Below, piece after piece: positions 46,008-55,929 of a stretch of 64,000 nucleotides of DNA. Position 1 is the first letter of the stretch. Each line of letters starts with the position of its first letter. The notes beneath the pieces are model-generated. The model saw only the letters and a program-made list of their open reading frames with translations. It ran no database searches and was not told the DNA's origin. Source of the stretch: Hippasteria phrygiana (taxonomy: Eukaryota; Echinodermata; Asteroidea; Valvatida; Goniasteridae); assembly GCA_037893225.1 (NCBI GenBank), contig JAZGUH010000564.1, forward strand, positions 2,232,001-2,296,000, in the 5' to 3' direction. The translations under genes were made by a program, and so were the position numbers.

Positions 46008-46332
46008 CCTCCGTTTTTCACGTTTTGCAAAGGCATCGCTTCGTCGCTTTGGTTTCTTATTCATAGCAGCTGTCGAACAGATTTTGATCTTTGTTGGGAT
46101 GGCATTTTCCTTTAGCCTAACCGGCTTTGATATCCCAAACTGGGAGTGGAGGCTGGAGACGAAGTCGTCGGCAGTGAAGTGATCATTGGAGCGGTCCGAC
46201 CCAGTTTGCTCTCGTCAGTCGGACTTTTGAGGCCCAAATTTTCCGGTATCACTCGTCTTTGGGAAATCTGTGCAGGCTTACCGCTTCTCTTGTTATATTA
46301 CTGCAGCCTGCAACGACACACCTGGTCGGCAT
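46008..46332 (-). pseudogene. THAP zinc-finger exon with stop and frameshift
   Basis: The ATG at 46,332 opens MPTRCVVAGCSNITREAVSL then HRFPKDE, followed by TGA (46,251-46,249) where Trp is expected, YRKIWASKVRLTRANW, a second stop, and after a shift DHFTADDFVSSLHSQFG and ENAIPTK. The order C-x2-5-C ... W ... C-x2-H and the final A-x-P belongs to THAP domains; here the third zinc-binding Cys is lost at the shift near 46,195. The exon ends AAACGGAGG before GTAAGT. Upstream (46,440-46,520) lie a TGACGTC word and a TCACGTGA E-box. Confidence 0.78.
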
Positions 46333-46599
46333 CCTGCACCTTACGTATCAGAATATGCTTAATTTCTTCCCCACTTTCGACTGTCACAGCTTCAGAAATA
46401 TCAACACGCCGGAAGTGTGTAGTCAAGGTATACGCTTGTGTGTAAATGCATTGTGGGATATATTACGTGCAGCGGCCGGTCGGCCGTCTTCTAGACGTGA
46501 CGTCGCAGGATCACGTGATGCATTACATCATCCTTTTGCAATTTTTCGAGCGAAGAAGTGGGGGGCTCGAAAAATGGTAAGAAAATCGCGTAAATAAGC

Positions 46600-47310
46600 T
46601 AAACAACGGCCAATTAAGAGACAAAACGACAAAGGTGTTGTTTTATACTAACAAACACATTTATTAAGACCAACATTGTATTCTATTTCAGTGAACCTTT
46701 AATATCTAAGTGGTTTAATATGCAAGCCGTAAGCTCAGTTTTCATTGTTTCTTGGCACCTTCCACATGTCTAAAAGTTTCGCTCACTGCCGTGAGAGACT
46801 AATTGTACAAATACACCAGTATGCAAGCAAGACCTTCATCTGGCCTTCGTGCCCTTATCAACTTTTGTCAGTGGCCTTGGTGGCTTCATTAGTGGCCTTG
46901 GTGCCCAAGAAATGTTGACGTCACGAAGGCCAAAATGGCCTTGGCCCCCCAGATTACGGATTTCGAACCCTGTGTATGTACAAAAACACAAATGTACATG
47001 CAATTATGTCTGCAGTGCCAGAAGATGCAGTACAGGGGTTTTGGGGGCCGGGCTATCTCTTCCCGACAATAAGCCAATCTGACGTTGCAACTGACGCTCA
47101 GGTCAAAAAAAAATTCTTACTTTTCTTCAATAATTTACACAGTCATGCATGTTTTCATATATTGAAAAATTAATTTGTAATTGTTCATCCATATTTATGG
47201 CCGTTTCATGGTTCAGATCTTCGTTAAAAAGTATTATAGAAAACAAAACGTAAAAGTCCTATAGCCGGCGGCTCGGAGGTGCACGGAAGTTCAATCGTGA
47301 CCTTTCTGCG
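46600..47310. other. Intergenic stretch without a recognisable gene
   Basis: Short overlapping frames only. A GGTTCGAAATCC word on the minus strand near 46,965 resembles a B box but has no tRNA context. Confidence 0.4.
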
Positions 47311-47319
47311 CGAGACTTA

Positions 47320-47457
47320 AGCCCGGTTCATACTTCATGCGAATGCGTATGCGAAGCGAATTCGTTATGGTAACGGAGAACGTCACAATGAAACTTCAAT
47401 TGTTGACGTCATGAAATTTGCTTCGCATTCGCATTCGCATAAAGTATGAACCGGGCT
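47320..47457. mobile_element. 138-bp MITE with TTA target duplication
   Basis: AGCCCGGTTCATACTTCATG and its inverted copy form the ends, with GCGAATGCG-type arms reaching inwards. TTA is duplicated at 47,317-47,319 and 47,458-47,460. The TWA three-base target fits the PIF/Harbinger superfamily. A damaged copy lies at 41,095. Confidence 0.8.
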
Positions 47458-47659
47458 TTACACGGTCTATAGATCTATAGATAGTCTTAGTATTTTTTGT
47501 GCATATAGCTCGAGGACTGCTAGGAAAAAACGATGGGAAAATGACAGATTTGCTGGCGCGTTGCATATCATCTACAGCAATGGCGTCACATAAACCTTTG
47601 TATGTGTCTGCTCGCAGTTGCTGGTTGTTTCGTATCCATTTTATACGCTTTGAATACAC

Positions 47660-48260
47660 CCGTATAGAAATTTCAGCAAGCTTGTCTGCAAGCTTATTTT
47701 TGCAAGCTTGCAGGGTACCAAATATACAAATTAGGGCAAGCTTGCCTGTGCCCAGCAAGCTAAATACCTGTCCGCACTGGACTTTTTTTGGTAAGACTTA
47801 CCAAGATGATTTTAAATCCAGTGCGGACAGCCTAGGATGTTTTTCTCTCAGTTACTTTTCCGGAAAAATGAAAGGTCACGCAAAGCGCCCTCATGAGTCG
47901 TTATATTGACAGCCCGGTTACTTCTACCACGGTCTCGGTAATATTTTCCAAGTCAAAAGTCCAAGTGCAGACAGTGGTCACATTTGACCATTTTTCATTT
48001 TACCATCGTCTCGGTAAAACCTTCCAAAAAAAGTCCAGTGTGGACACGCCTTAAGCTTGCAGGTGAGCTAACAGTCAAGCTTGCAGGCAAGCTCGATGGC
48101 CAGGTTTGCCCTTTTTTGTAAGCTTGCCGTAAGCTTGCTAAAGGGTAATTACGCTTGTATGTTTGAGTGCACAATGTATGCTATATCATAATTATAGCTT
48201 GTAGACAAGCTTCGGTATCGATCTAGCTTGCTGCAGGATGTGATTAGTTTGCAGGCAAGT
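47660..48260. repeat. Cluster of GCAAGCTTGC palindromes
   Basis: The words AAGCTTGC, GCAAGCTT and GCAAGCTTGC occur more than a dozen times between 47,680 and 48,210. The cluster is interrupted by a MITE (47,764-48,051) and continues on the other side. Spacing is irregular, so it is not a simple tandem array. No gene is visible. Confidence 0.7.
47764..48051. mobile_element. Short MITE (288 bp), deletion derivative of the element at 58,566
   Basis: TAA is duplicated at 47,761-47,763 and 48,052-48,054. The ends carry CTGTCCGCACTGGACTTTTT and the inverted AAAAAGTCCAGTGTGGACA. Internal blocks (CAGCCTAGGA, CTCTCAGTTACTTTTCC, AAAGGTCACGCAAAGCGCCC, CCAAGTGC(A/G)GACAGTGG) match both ends of the 992-bp copy, so about 700 interior bases are missing here. 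TAA targets fit PIF/Harbinger. Confidence 0.8.
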
Positions 48261-48261
48261 T

Positions 48262-49255
48262 TGCAGTCAAGTTTAATGGAACTATACTTTAATCATTGTC
48301 AGTGAGCTTCCAGAGAAACTTAGTTACTAGTTATTTACCTTGTAAATTCTTTTCGCATAATAGGTTTCCATGCTGGAGTACATCAGGTTATCAGATTGAC
48401 ACTTGTGTATGTATGTATGTATGTTACATCACAGCACAAGACAGTTGGTAAACCTGTCTTTTATTACATTTTAAAGAATGTGTAAATACAAAGACAGTAA
48501 AAAGATTTTGGAAAAAGGGAGTTAAAATGAATTATTTACAACACTTCTCAAGATTTCAAACAGTTTCAAATAAACTGAGTAGTTCCTGCACACACTGGTT
48601 CTTCCTTGCTATTTTCTCACTTAAAACTTTCAAAAAAACAATTATTGCACCTCTTCCAAATAACGATTCTTATGTTCATCGCTCTTAATTTTTTTTTTAT
48701 GGTTTGGGATTGTGTACTGTGTTATTTCATTTCATTTATTATTTCTCAGGGCAAACATAAAAAGGTACAGTACACAGATGAAAAAATGACAAAACAAAAC
48801 ATGACATGGTAACACCCCTGAAGGATTGCCAAATGTGAACTAAATCACAATCGAGTGGCTCTCCAAATGTAGCCATGCCAACATTAAATACATGTGCATA
48901 TATATATGCAAAATGAAAAATAAAGAAATGCAAGGCAATACTATAGTAATAAAAAAAAAATACAAATTTAGTTATAAATAGGTTTGCTTACAGTATATGC
49001 AGGAGATGAAGTATATATAAATAAATATGTAGACGGATTTCAAATACATTTATGATATTAAATCTCCTTAAAGTAAATACATTATGTACACAAATAACAG
49101 ATTGTAACAGTTCAGAATGGACCTAAAACATAATGACGTCACACTTAGCTTACATGCGCACGAGTCTATGGTAGTCTCAGGGTACCAGGCACCCTGTAGG
49201 GCCATAGAAAAGCACACATGTAAGCAAACCAAGACTCTATGTTTCAGGTGCACGC
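48262..49255. other. Stretch without a recognisable gene
   Basis: AT-rich DNA; no exon, terminal repeat or RNA gene recognised. Confidence 0.5.
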
Positions 49256-50775
49256 CTATTTAGGATGGAATTATGATGGATTTACCGGGAGACAGAATAT
49301 AATTACGCAAACTACTGAGAAACTTGGACATATTAAGTACAACTTGTTCCTTAACATTAGATGGTAAACTATCCCATAATCTTGGAAACCTAACAAATAG
49401 AGAGTTGTGTAAGCAGTTAGTGCGACCCCCCTTGTGAACAAACTTAACAAAATCACAATGCCTAGAATTAATAGAAACATAACTGTGGATACTTACATCA
49501 AACTTATTATACAAACATTTAACAACAAAAGAAATGGACAGAAAATTAAGTCTGTTGATCAACAGAGGAATTCCTAATTGCTTACATCTGGAAGGGTAGT
49601 CAATGTCGGCATTGTTAGGTATGGCTCTTTTAGGGAGGCCAAGACAAGAACGTGTGAAACGCCTCTGAACCTTTTCAATGAGTGATTGGTGAGTGTGTAG
49701 GCTTGGGCACCAGACAGGAGCAGCATACTCCATGACAGGTCTACATAGGGAAGTGTAAAGTTTAACTAGAACAGTGGAATTATTACTCTTAACAACCCGT
49801 CTTATAAAGCCACAAAGTTTGGTAGCTTTGGAAGTAATGCTATCAATGTGGTTCTTCCAACTGAGATCACGAGAGATGACGACACCTAGATACTTGTACT
49901 GGCAAACAACTTCAAAAGAATCCGAGCCAATATTATAAATGGGACTAGGAGGATTTCTGCTACGAGTTAGTCATAAGCTTACATTTCTTAGGATTAAGTA
50001 CCATGTGATTAATATTACACCAGTTAATTACATTGTTTAAGTCATTTTGAAGGATTACTGTGTCAGAGTTGGATCTAATGGGTCTATACAATACATGTAC
50101 AGTGTCATCTGCATATTGTCTAAGATTGGATTGAACACAGAATGGGAGATCAAAAACAAAGATATTGAAAAGCAAGGGACCAAGAACAGAGCCTTGCGGT
50201 ACACCTGATAAAACTCTTAACTGTTCTGATTGGGTACCTTGGAAGATTACTCTTTGTGATCTGTTGCTAAGATAAGAATTAAACCATGATAGAACTGAGC
50301 CACAAATACCATATTTATGCAATTTATCTAATAACATGCTGTGGCTAACTTTGTCGAAAGCTTTAGACCAGTCTAGAAAGATTACATCGATACGAGGAGG
50401 GTTACGCACATCAATGACTTCAGCCCATTCATGATAAAGAGTTGTCAACTGGGTTACACATGAACGCTTAGGGAAAAACCCATGTTGAGCATCACTAACT
50501 ATGCCTCGTCTACAAATATGATTTACAAGGTGATTGCTTACGATTTTTTCTAATGTCTTACCAACTACGGAGCAAAGAGAAATCGGTCTATAATTACACA
50601 TGTTACGTGGATCACCAGATTTGAAGAGAGGTACAACATGAGCAAGTTTCCACTCATTAGGAATAATTGCCATCTTCTTTAAAAACATTAGAAAAAGCTT
50701 CATTTCAAAATGATTAGTTTCTATTTTTAAGTCTGACACCAATATGATCAATTCTGTTTTTGCAAGCCACAATTA
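49255..50775 (-). mobile_element. 5'-truncated non-LTR (LINE) retrotransposon
   Basis: The minus strand contains the reverse transcriptase from about motif 0 to the C-terminal region, but no endonuclease. It stops at about 50,775 with no upstream part, the usual 5' truncation of LINE copies. It lies in the same orientation as the THAP-type genes on either side. No target duplication was identified. Confidence 0.85.
49260..50772 (-). pseudogene. LINE reverse transcriptase, nearly intact but frameshifted
   Basis: From 50,772 to 49,960 the frame holds EWKLAHVVPLFKSGDP, NYRPISLCSVVGKTLEKIV, QHGFFPKRSCVTQL, FLDWSKAFDKVSH, GVPQGSVLGPLLFNIFV and QYADDTVHVLY, the ordered RT motifs with YADD at the active site. 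It ends in NPKKCKLMTNS and a stop. One base out of frame it continues (YKYLGVVISRDLSWKNHID) to VMEYAAPVWCPS and the C-terminal RRF-type region, ending ...IIIPS at 49,260. Motif order and the C-terminus fit the CR1/Jockey/I group; the exact clade is not resolved. A single base change breaks an otherwise clean frame, so insertion was probably recent. Confidence 0.9.
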
Positions 50776-50779
50776 ATAA

Positions 50780-51065
50780 AGTCTCGCCATAAAGTGTATT
50801 CACAGGAACAAGGGTCTAATGAAACTGTGCATACTCTACTCTATCTAATGGATATCCAGCACCTGCAGGGCGCTGAAAAAGAAGAAAAAAACCAAGCAAT
50901 GCATGCAAAGCTAGCATGTTTAACACCATGGTGTCTTGAGCCAGTTTATTTAAATCAATGCAGCAAATATCTGGTGCCTGTTATCAAAACGAAAAAGAAA
51001 ATGATTATAACTGTAATCATACACACTGTTGAAGTGCAAAATGTGCCACACACAAAGTGTTTCTG
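50780..51065. other. Short gap with no feature recognised
   Basis: A plus-strand 90-residue frame (50,794-51,066) has no domain and lies opposite the intron of minus-strand genes. Confidence 0.4.
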
Positions 51066-51071
51066 AACTTA

Positions 51072-51640
51072 CAATGAACATGGACTTAGCTTTGCATTGC
51101 TTGTTTTTTCTTCAAACTTCTTTGGACATTTCTGGTTAATCTTCTCATTGAACTCCTTAGCAGAAAAGCAAGGTTCCCTAGAAGTTTGCCTGAAGCGGCG
51201 AAGCACACATTCTAAAGTGTAAAGAGGAAAATGCAAAAGAGAACTAAAAATTAGTTAACAAGGGTGATGCTTTCTGAACAGATTTCGATATTGTCAAAGT
51301 GTAATCTTCCAATGCTAAAAGGCAACATTTAATTTGCACAGTACGGCATGCAAGATTGGAACCACTGTAAAGCTGTGAGACTTCCTTACATGACATTATC
51401 AAATCTATGAACATTACACACGGCAAGACATTCAAATAATCAGGTTAGTGTTAGAACTTCATGGCAGAAGATTTTATTGAGAAATCGGGAAGAAACAACC
51501 ACCTTTTATTTCATGTAGTTTTTCCTGGCTTAGTGGCAGGTGTCGGTCAAGATCTTTGTTGTTAACTGCCACCGGCATTTCCCCGAGCCAGTTCTTCCAC
51601 AGTGAACACCTCTACCAGGATGCTGTACAGAAGACTTTCT
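51072..51640 (-). pseudogene. BEN-like exons
   Basis: One exon near 51,640-51,500 reads LLYSILVEVFTVEELARGNA in one frame and, after a shift, VAVNNKDLDRHLPLSQEKLH and EIK. A second exon (about 51,210-51,072), with a CTTTAG acceptor and a GTAAGT donor, reads ECVLRRFRQTSREPCFSAKE and NEKINQKCPKKF. The pattern of a hydrophobic VFTxEELAxGN helix, LDxxKLxxIK and a later INxKC resembles BEN domains, which bind DNA. The resemblance is by eye. The exons lie downstream of THAP gene A and might be part of it. Confidence 0.4.
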
Positions 51641-52239
51641 TTACATTTTCTTTTTGTAAAGGATCTTCTCTTCCCTGCTAGTGTTATTACTGGCAAGCCT
51701 ACTGGATAGAAGGGTTCAAATGTCTGAAAGTGTAATCAAAATAAAACGATGTGGTAAAGTATTTTACAGCATCAGGTGCTACATTATGCAAAAGAGAAAA
51801 TGGGCAAACAGATTCAGTCATCAGAGGCAAAAAAGGACATTAAAATATGAATATAGTGGTCATAATGTGTAGGATTGTGAACCCTTACAGCATGGGATCC
51901 AGATCAGAGACCCCGCAAATAGTTTTTTAATGTCTGTATGAATAAGCTGTTTACAGTTTTGATGAAAGACCATGCATTTAATTCTTCATTTAGAGATTCC
52001 ATGAGATTTTTCCCAACCATAGATATATCTGTAACTCTCTCTCTCTCTATATATAACATGAATTTTAGGCCCCTCTTTAACTGAAACAAATTATAGATCT
52101 AATGCTTACATGTACTTTAATGAGTATACATGTACATCAATTTTGACTTCATGCATAACATGTACATGTAGCTATGCATCGGGAAGAGACTCAAGGGAAC
52201 CTTCCATATACACCAACTTGTTTTCCTTTTCTAAAAACA

Positions 52240-52395
52240 AAAACTAATACTGGTACTTGCATCAGAAGTTTGAGCTCCTTCAATTGTAGCAGAAGTGGTT
52301 GGCTGACTGTTGCCTTGGTGGGAGTTGCCGTGGTGGGAGTTGTTTTGTTTTGATCAGTGGTGGCTTTGTCAGTACTTCCTTCTTCCAGTCAATCA
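52240..52395 (-). CDS. Possible third exon of THAP gene A
   Basis: An open minus-strand frame reads EGSTDKATTDQNKTTPTTAT and SQPLLLQLKELKLLMQ with an internal TPTTATPTKAT repeat. It could follow the exon at 52,476. A clear acceptor was not found, so this is tentative. Confidence 0.3.
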
Positions 52396-52475
52396 TTTGA
52401 TCGTCTTAGGCTGGATGGAATTGTAGCATACATGTACGGATTTATCCTGTGAAAACACCCAATCCTCTACCATAC

Positions 52476-53181
52476 ATGTATGTCCACTATGTTGCACTCT
52501 GTCTGAGTCACACTTGACTTTGTTCCCTGGTGGAATGTCAGGTCGTCATCGCAGGACAGTTCAAAGGCTGTACCATCAGGAGCCGATACCTCTTCACCTT
52601 CACTTGACTGTAAAAATATCACATAAACATATTTTTGTTTTATTGCCAAACCTAAAAGGCAGTAAAACCTTTTTCCAATTTTGATGTTAACATAATAACA
52701 AACACATTTGTTGCGATTTACATGAACAATAACTGAATAAGAAAAGGCCAACACCGTCCTAGGCCTAGCCCTAGGCTAGGCATACCCTTTGTTTCTCCCT
52801 CTTCTCATAGGCCCCTCTCGATGGTCTGGCTGAATGAGCTGTCACATCGCCATCGGTCATCATGCTGTCGGTAGCGTTGGTTGGGCCGGATGATGGGGCT
52901 TTCAAGCTAGGCACTGCTCCTTTCTTCAACACAAACTTGGTATCGATGCCCAGTTGTTGCTTCATTCTAGATGATTGGTCTTGAAAATCGCCATCAAAAT
53001 GTTTGCAGCAAATACGCGAAAACTTCGTCACGTCGGACAACTTGAAATCTGCACGCATTGTCTTGACAAACCTTACCCATTCTCTACAAACTTTAACATC
53101 TTTGGGGAATTTAAAGAAATGCGTATCACGGTTTTTGGAACAAATTCTTGTGCACCCGCCGATCACACAATTTCTGGGCAT
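52476..53181 (-). CDS. THAP-domain gene A, first two exons intact
   Basis: Exon 1 (53,181-52,786, 132 codons) starts MPRNCVIGGCTRICSKNRDT and continues HFFKFPKD, EWVRF, ICCKHFDGDFQ and GAVPSL, a complete THAP finger (C-x4-C ... W ... C-x2-H, final A-V-P). A Ser/Asp-rich tail follows. Exon 2 (52,607-52,476, 44 codons) follows a TACAG acceptor and reads SSEGEEVSAPDGTAFELSCD then SSVTQTEC, ending before GTATGG. Both exons are phase 0 and whole, with no stop. THAP proteins bind DNA at promoters and are related to P-element transposases. The 3' end was not established; LINE and BEN-like sequence lie further down. Confidence 0.78.
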
Positions 53182-53223
53182 CGTGATATCTGATGACACA
53201 CAGCTAGCTAGGCACATCTAGCG

Positions 53224-54215
53224 TAAAACCCTGCAAGTGATACCGGTCGTATCTACAACAACAAACGTCACGACATTACACGGGTTTTCGTGTTGCACAT
53301 TGCGTTTACGTTGATATCGGACAGGGAACCTGCAACAATATTTATGCAGCGCCCTCTGGGAGCTGAATGGAGAGTTTTAGCGAAGAGATGAAACTCAGAG
53401 ACAACCATTGGTTTTTATTCGCAAATTAACACATGCCGACATGAAAAACAACAAAAATTATCATTGAAAGGAACTTTGATACAACATTTAAAAGGTAAAA
53501 CACTTAATTTGACTTTTTCAAAAAGGTTTTAGTGCGTCTTTAAGGGTAAAAAATTGTCATCTATAACACATGCCTGCCTACTAGAATTCCGAGATTTAAC
53601 CAATCGGATTCACGGTTCTCTAAATATATGAAGTGTTCCCCTTCAAGATGATGTCACATGACCCATGATGACGGCAATCTTGATAGTAAACATTTGCAAC
53701 GTGGTCTTTGGCCCGAGTCAAGATTGGAAAGAATCCGAACAATGAGAGTGTAAAATTTTGTGAGAATGAAATTTAAAGAATTAAAATATTCATAGAAAAT
53801 CAGCCGATGGCATCGTGACGTCGCTCTGGAATTTGCATGCTGGTGACAGTATCTACCTATACACCAATTTTCATGACGATCGGACCTACCCTAAGCTTAT
53901 ATGTGTTTAAAAAAACATATTTTGATGACGCCAGCATGACTTCACACATTTTTTACATTTATATGTATCTATAACCTAACAGACCTATATTAAAAAAAGA
54001 ATTTCAAAATAACCATTGTACTGTTGATGAGATATGACTTTAAGGTTCAAAAACTTTTTAAAATACTATAAAACGAAAGCTGTTTCGGAAAACTTCCGAA
54101 ACAGCCAAATGTCACAGCCCAGGATTACTTGTCCTTCAGTTCCTCCATCCTCGCCTTTATCTTCTGGTGAAGTTGCTGTTTCATCATCTAAAGTGATTGA
54201 TTTTGTTGACAAAAT
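53224..54215. other. Upstream region of THAP gene A; no other gene seen
   Basis: A plus-strand frame at 54,034-54,246 (serine-rich) lies next to the duplicated module. Nothing else is recognisable. A GCGCCCTCTGGGAG word at 53,350 is a common repeat fragment. Confidence 0.4.
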
Positions 54216-54880
54216 ATTATGGGAATCAGTGATCTGGTTCCTTTAGTACCTGTATATTTAATAAAACATACAATTGGTCAACACAACACCATACTGCCAA
54301 CACACCTCATTTTCTTTCATGTCCTTTGCTGATGCACTCCTTTAAATTTTGTGGAGAGTAGATTCCTTTGACAGCTGTTAAGGCTTTGCTCCTTGTACTG
54401 TTACAAACAAGTAGCTCGACTTTGAAGCCACCTCCACTACTCAGTTTGGGAAACTTTTTAACCAGTATCTGCTGAAAGTGACTGGGCGAGTGCAAGGAGG
54501 TCGAAGCTAATGATTTGTCCCCCCCCCCCCCCCCAGGCCGCAATCTTTGATGAGGTCTTGGCGACGGTGCCATAGCTGCTGCAGGATCAGCTAAACAAAG
54601 AAACTTGAGTCCACGGCCTCATTTTAGTCTTCTTCCTGCAAGGGACTGCAGGTTGTGATGTGGTTTGACTCATATGCCTTCTTGGCATAAATCTTGAAAG
54701 TATACTGCCATACTGTCTGCAGACCAATTCTTTACAGATAACAGATTCACAAAATATTTCCATGGCTGAACATTTCGTTGGATTTAATTTCATATTATTG
54801 TCAGTAGACCACTCTGCTAAAGAGGAGACGGCAGCCTGCATGCATGATGGTTGGTTTTGAGATCGACATTCTACAAGAGT
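54216..54880 (-). repeat. 665-bp module, copy 1
   Basis: Direct copy of 59,958-60,619, with few differences. The main one is a long poly-C run here (about 54,520-54,534) against a short one there. Both carry minus-strand frames for HSPSHFQQILVEKFPKLSSG-like sequence ending KHERK, and for SLAEWSTDNNMKLNPTKC then CKELVCRQYGSILSRFMPRR. The second frame starts with the end of a LINE reverse transcriptase (NNMKLNPTKCSAMEIF) and then departs from it. In this copy the reverse transcriptase continues upstream. Confidence 0.85.
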
Positions 54881-55445
54881 CATGTCGTCGACATATTACC
54901 ATTCAAAAGGGACATGTCATTGATCATTACGAGGAAAATGATCGGCTCTATACTAGACGGGTACCCTGCGGTACACCAGAATGAGAAGTGGACCAATCAT
55001 ATTCAGTGGTTTTATACCTTACTCTTTGCTGGCGTGATGTGAGAAAATCTGCAACCCATGGAATAAGGGATGGACGGACACCTACATTTAGATCTAGCAA
55101 CTTAGTAATTGCTATAGTGTGATCAATACGGTAAAAGGCTTTTGTAAAATCAGTCACAACACTTGTAGAAAAAGCTTTTGGGATTTCAGCATTAGCATAG
55201 ACTTTGTGTAAAATATTAATTAGGCAGTGAGTTGACAAAGATTTTCTATTTCCAAGTTGGTTGGGATCCAGTTTAGGCTGGATATCGCTAAAAATCCACT
55301 TAGCTAAAATCCCCAGGAAAAGTAACCACACACTCAATAATTTATCCAATGTAATAAAGTTTCCCATGCTCTTAACAATGGACTTTGAACAAAAGTCCAT
55401 TGTTAACTGGGCACCAAAAACATCTCTTGATGACATCACTGAAAT
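54881..55445 (-). pseudogene. LINE reverse transcriptase fragment joined to the module
   Basis: Minus-strand motifs FSDIQPKLDPNQLGNRKSLS, KAFSTSVVTDFTKAFYRIDH, LIPWVADFLTSRQQRVRY and SGVPQGT are RT motifs. YVDD lies in a neighbouring frame at about 54,888, just before the module, so a stretch between GVPQG and YVDD is deleted or shifted. The lineage differs from the LINE at 49-51 kb. A hairpin with 14-bp arms (55,372-55,406) interrupts it. Confidence 0.8.
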
Positions 55446-55690
55446 GTACCTTTGATTGCAGTGATTACAGCAGAGTCAAGGGCTGGTCTTGCTGTATTGT
55501 TGCCTCTTTAGAAGTTTTGCCATCAAGTGACAATTCTCCAAGTTTATCAGACCCAATGAACCGCACCGCTAGGTTTTTAGTAAACATTGATGCCTTTTTT
55601 TTCCTATCCAGTATGTTAAGTTCTTGTGGCTCCAGGACTACAAAAATGAGGAATGTATAAAAACACACACATAGTCAAACACCAGTATTA

Positions 55691-55750
55691 AGAGCACCCC
55701 ACCCACCCCACCTCACCCCACCCCACCTCACCCCACCCCACCACATCACC
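55691..55750 (+). repeat. CCCCAC-type microsatellite
   Basis: Irregular CCCCACC, CTCAC and CCACCCCAC repeats over about 60 bases. Confidence 0.8.
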
Positions 55751-55759
55751 CAAATGCAT

Positions 55760-55925
55760 GTGCTCTCTGAAAAACACAATATCGTGTAAAGTGCATACAT
55801 TGTATATGGAAATAAATGTACAGTACATTACATAGCAGGATGCAACAAATAAACCTTTAAAGAAATTTTATTTAAAATTCCTCAATTAAAACTATAACAT
55901 TTAGAACTGATAAACTACATGTGTA
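55760..55925. other. Short gap, no feature
   Basis: AT-rich, nothing recognised. Confidence 0.4.
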
Positions 55926-55929
55926 CATG

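Larger units (their letters stand above)
41820..46332 (-). pseudogene. THAP-type gene B, multi-exon, broken THAP exon
   Basis: The first exon (46,332-46,008) is a THAP finger with an internal stop and a shift. Later exons at 44,305-44,113, 43,847-43,751, 43,097-42,926, about 42,584-42,435 and 41,977-41,820 join in consistent phase and end at a TAG. They encode an acidic Ser-rich segment, SIGCQTDKVATRIKRL, then TSSLESFHSVVNHFAPKMLS with YHGM, LHLAAIHFNENSEREQAT, and YVDNLMAAVAKRACKSKKAK. The SSLESFHSVVNHFAPK to HFNEN order is a conserved region I know from uncharacterised THAP-containing invertebrate proteins, probably transposon-derived. The central part usually preceding it is absent. Exon 1 does not match exon 2 in phase, so an exon is missing between them. 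Confidence 0.65.

Noticed and set aside
46955..46985. tRNA gene suggested by a GGTTCGAAATCC word
   Set aside because: No A box, no acceptor stem and no cloverleaf could be drawn around it.
52020..52075. CTCTCTCTCTATATATA tract as regulatory element
   Set aside because: A simple dinucleotide repeat with no further context.
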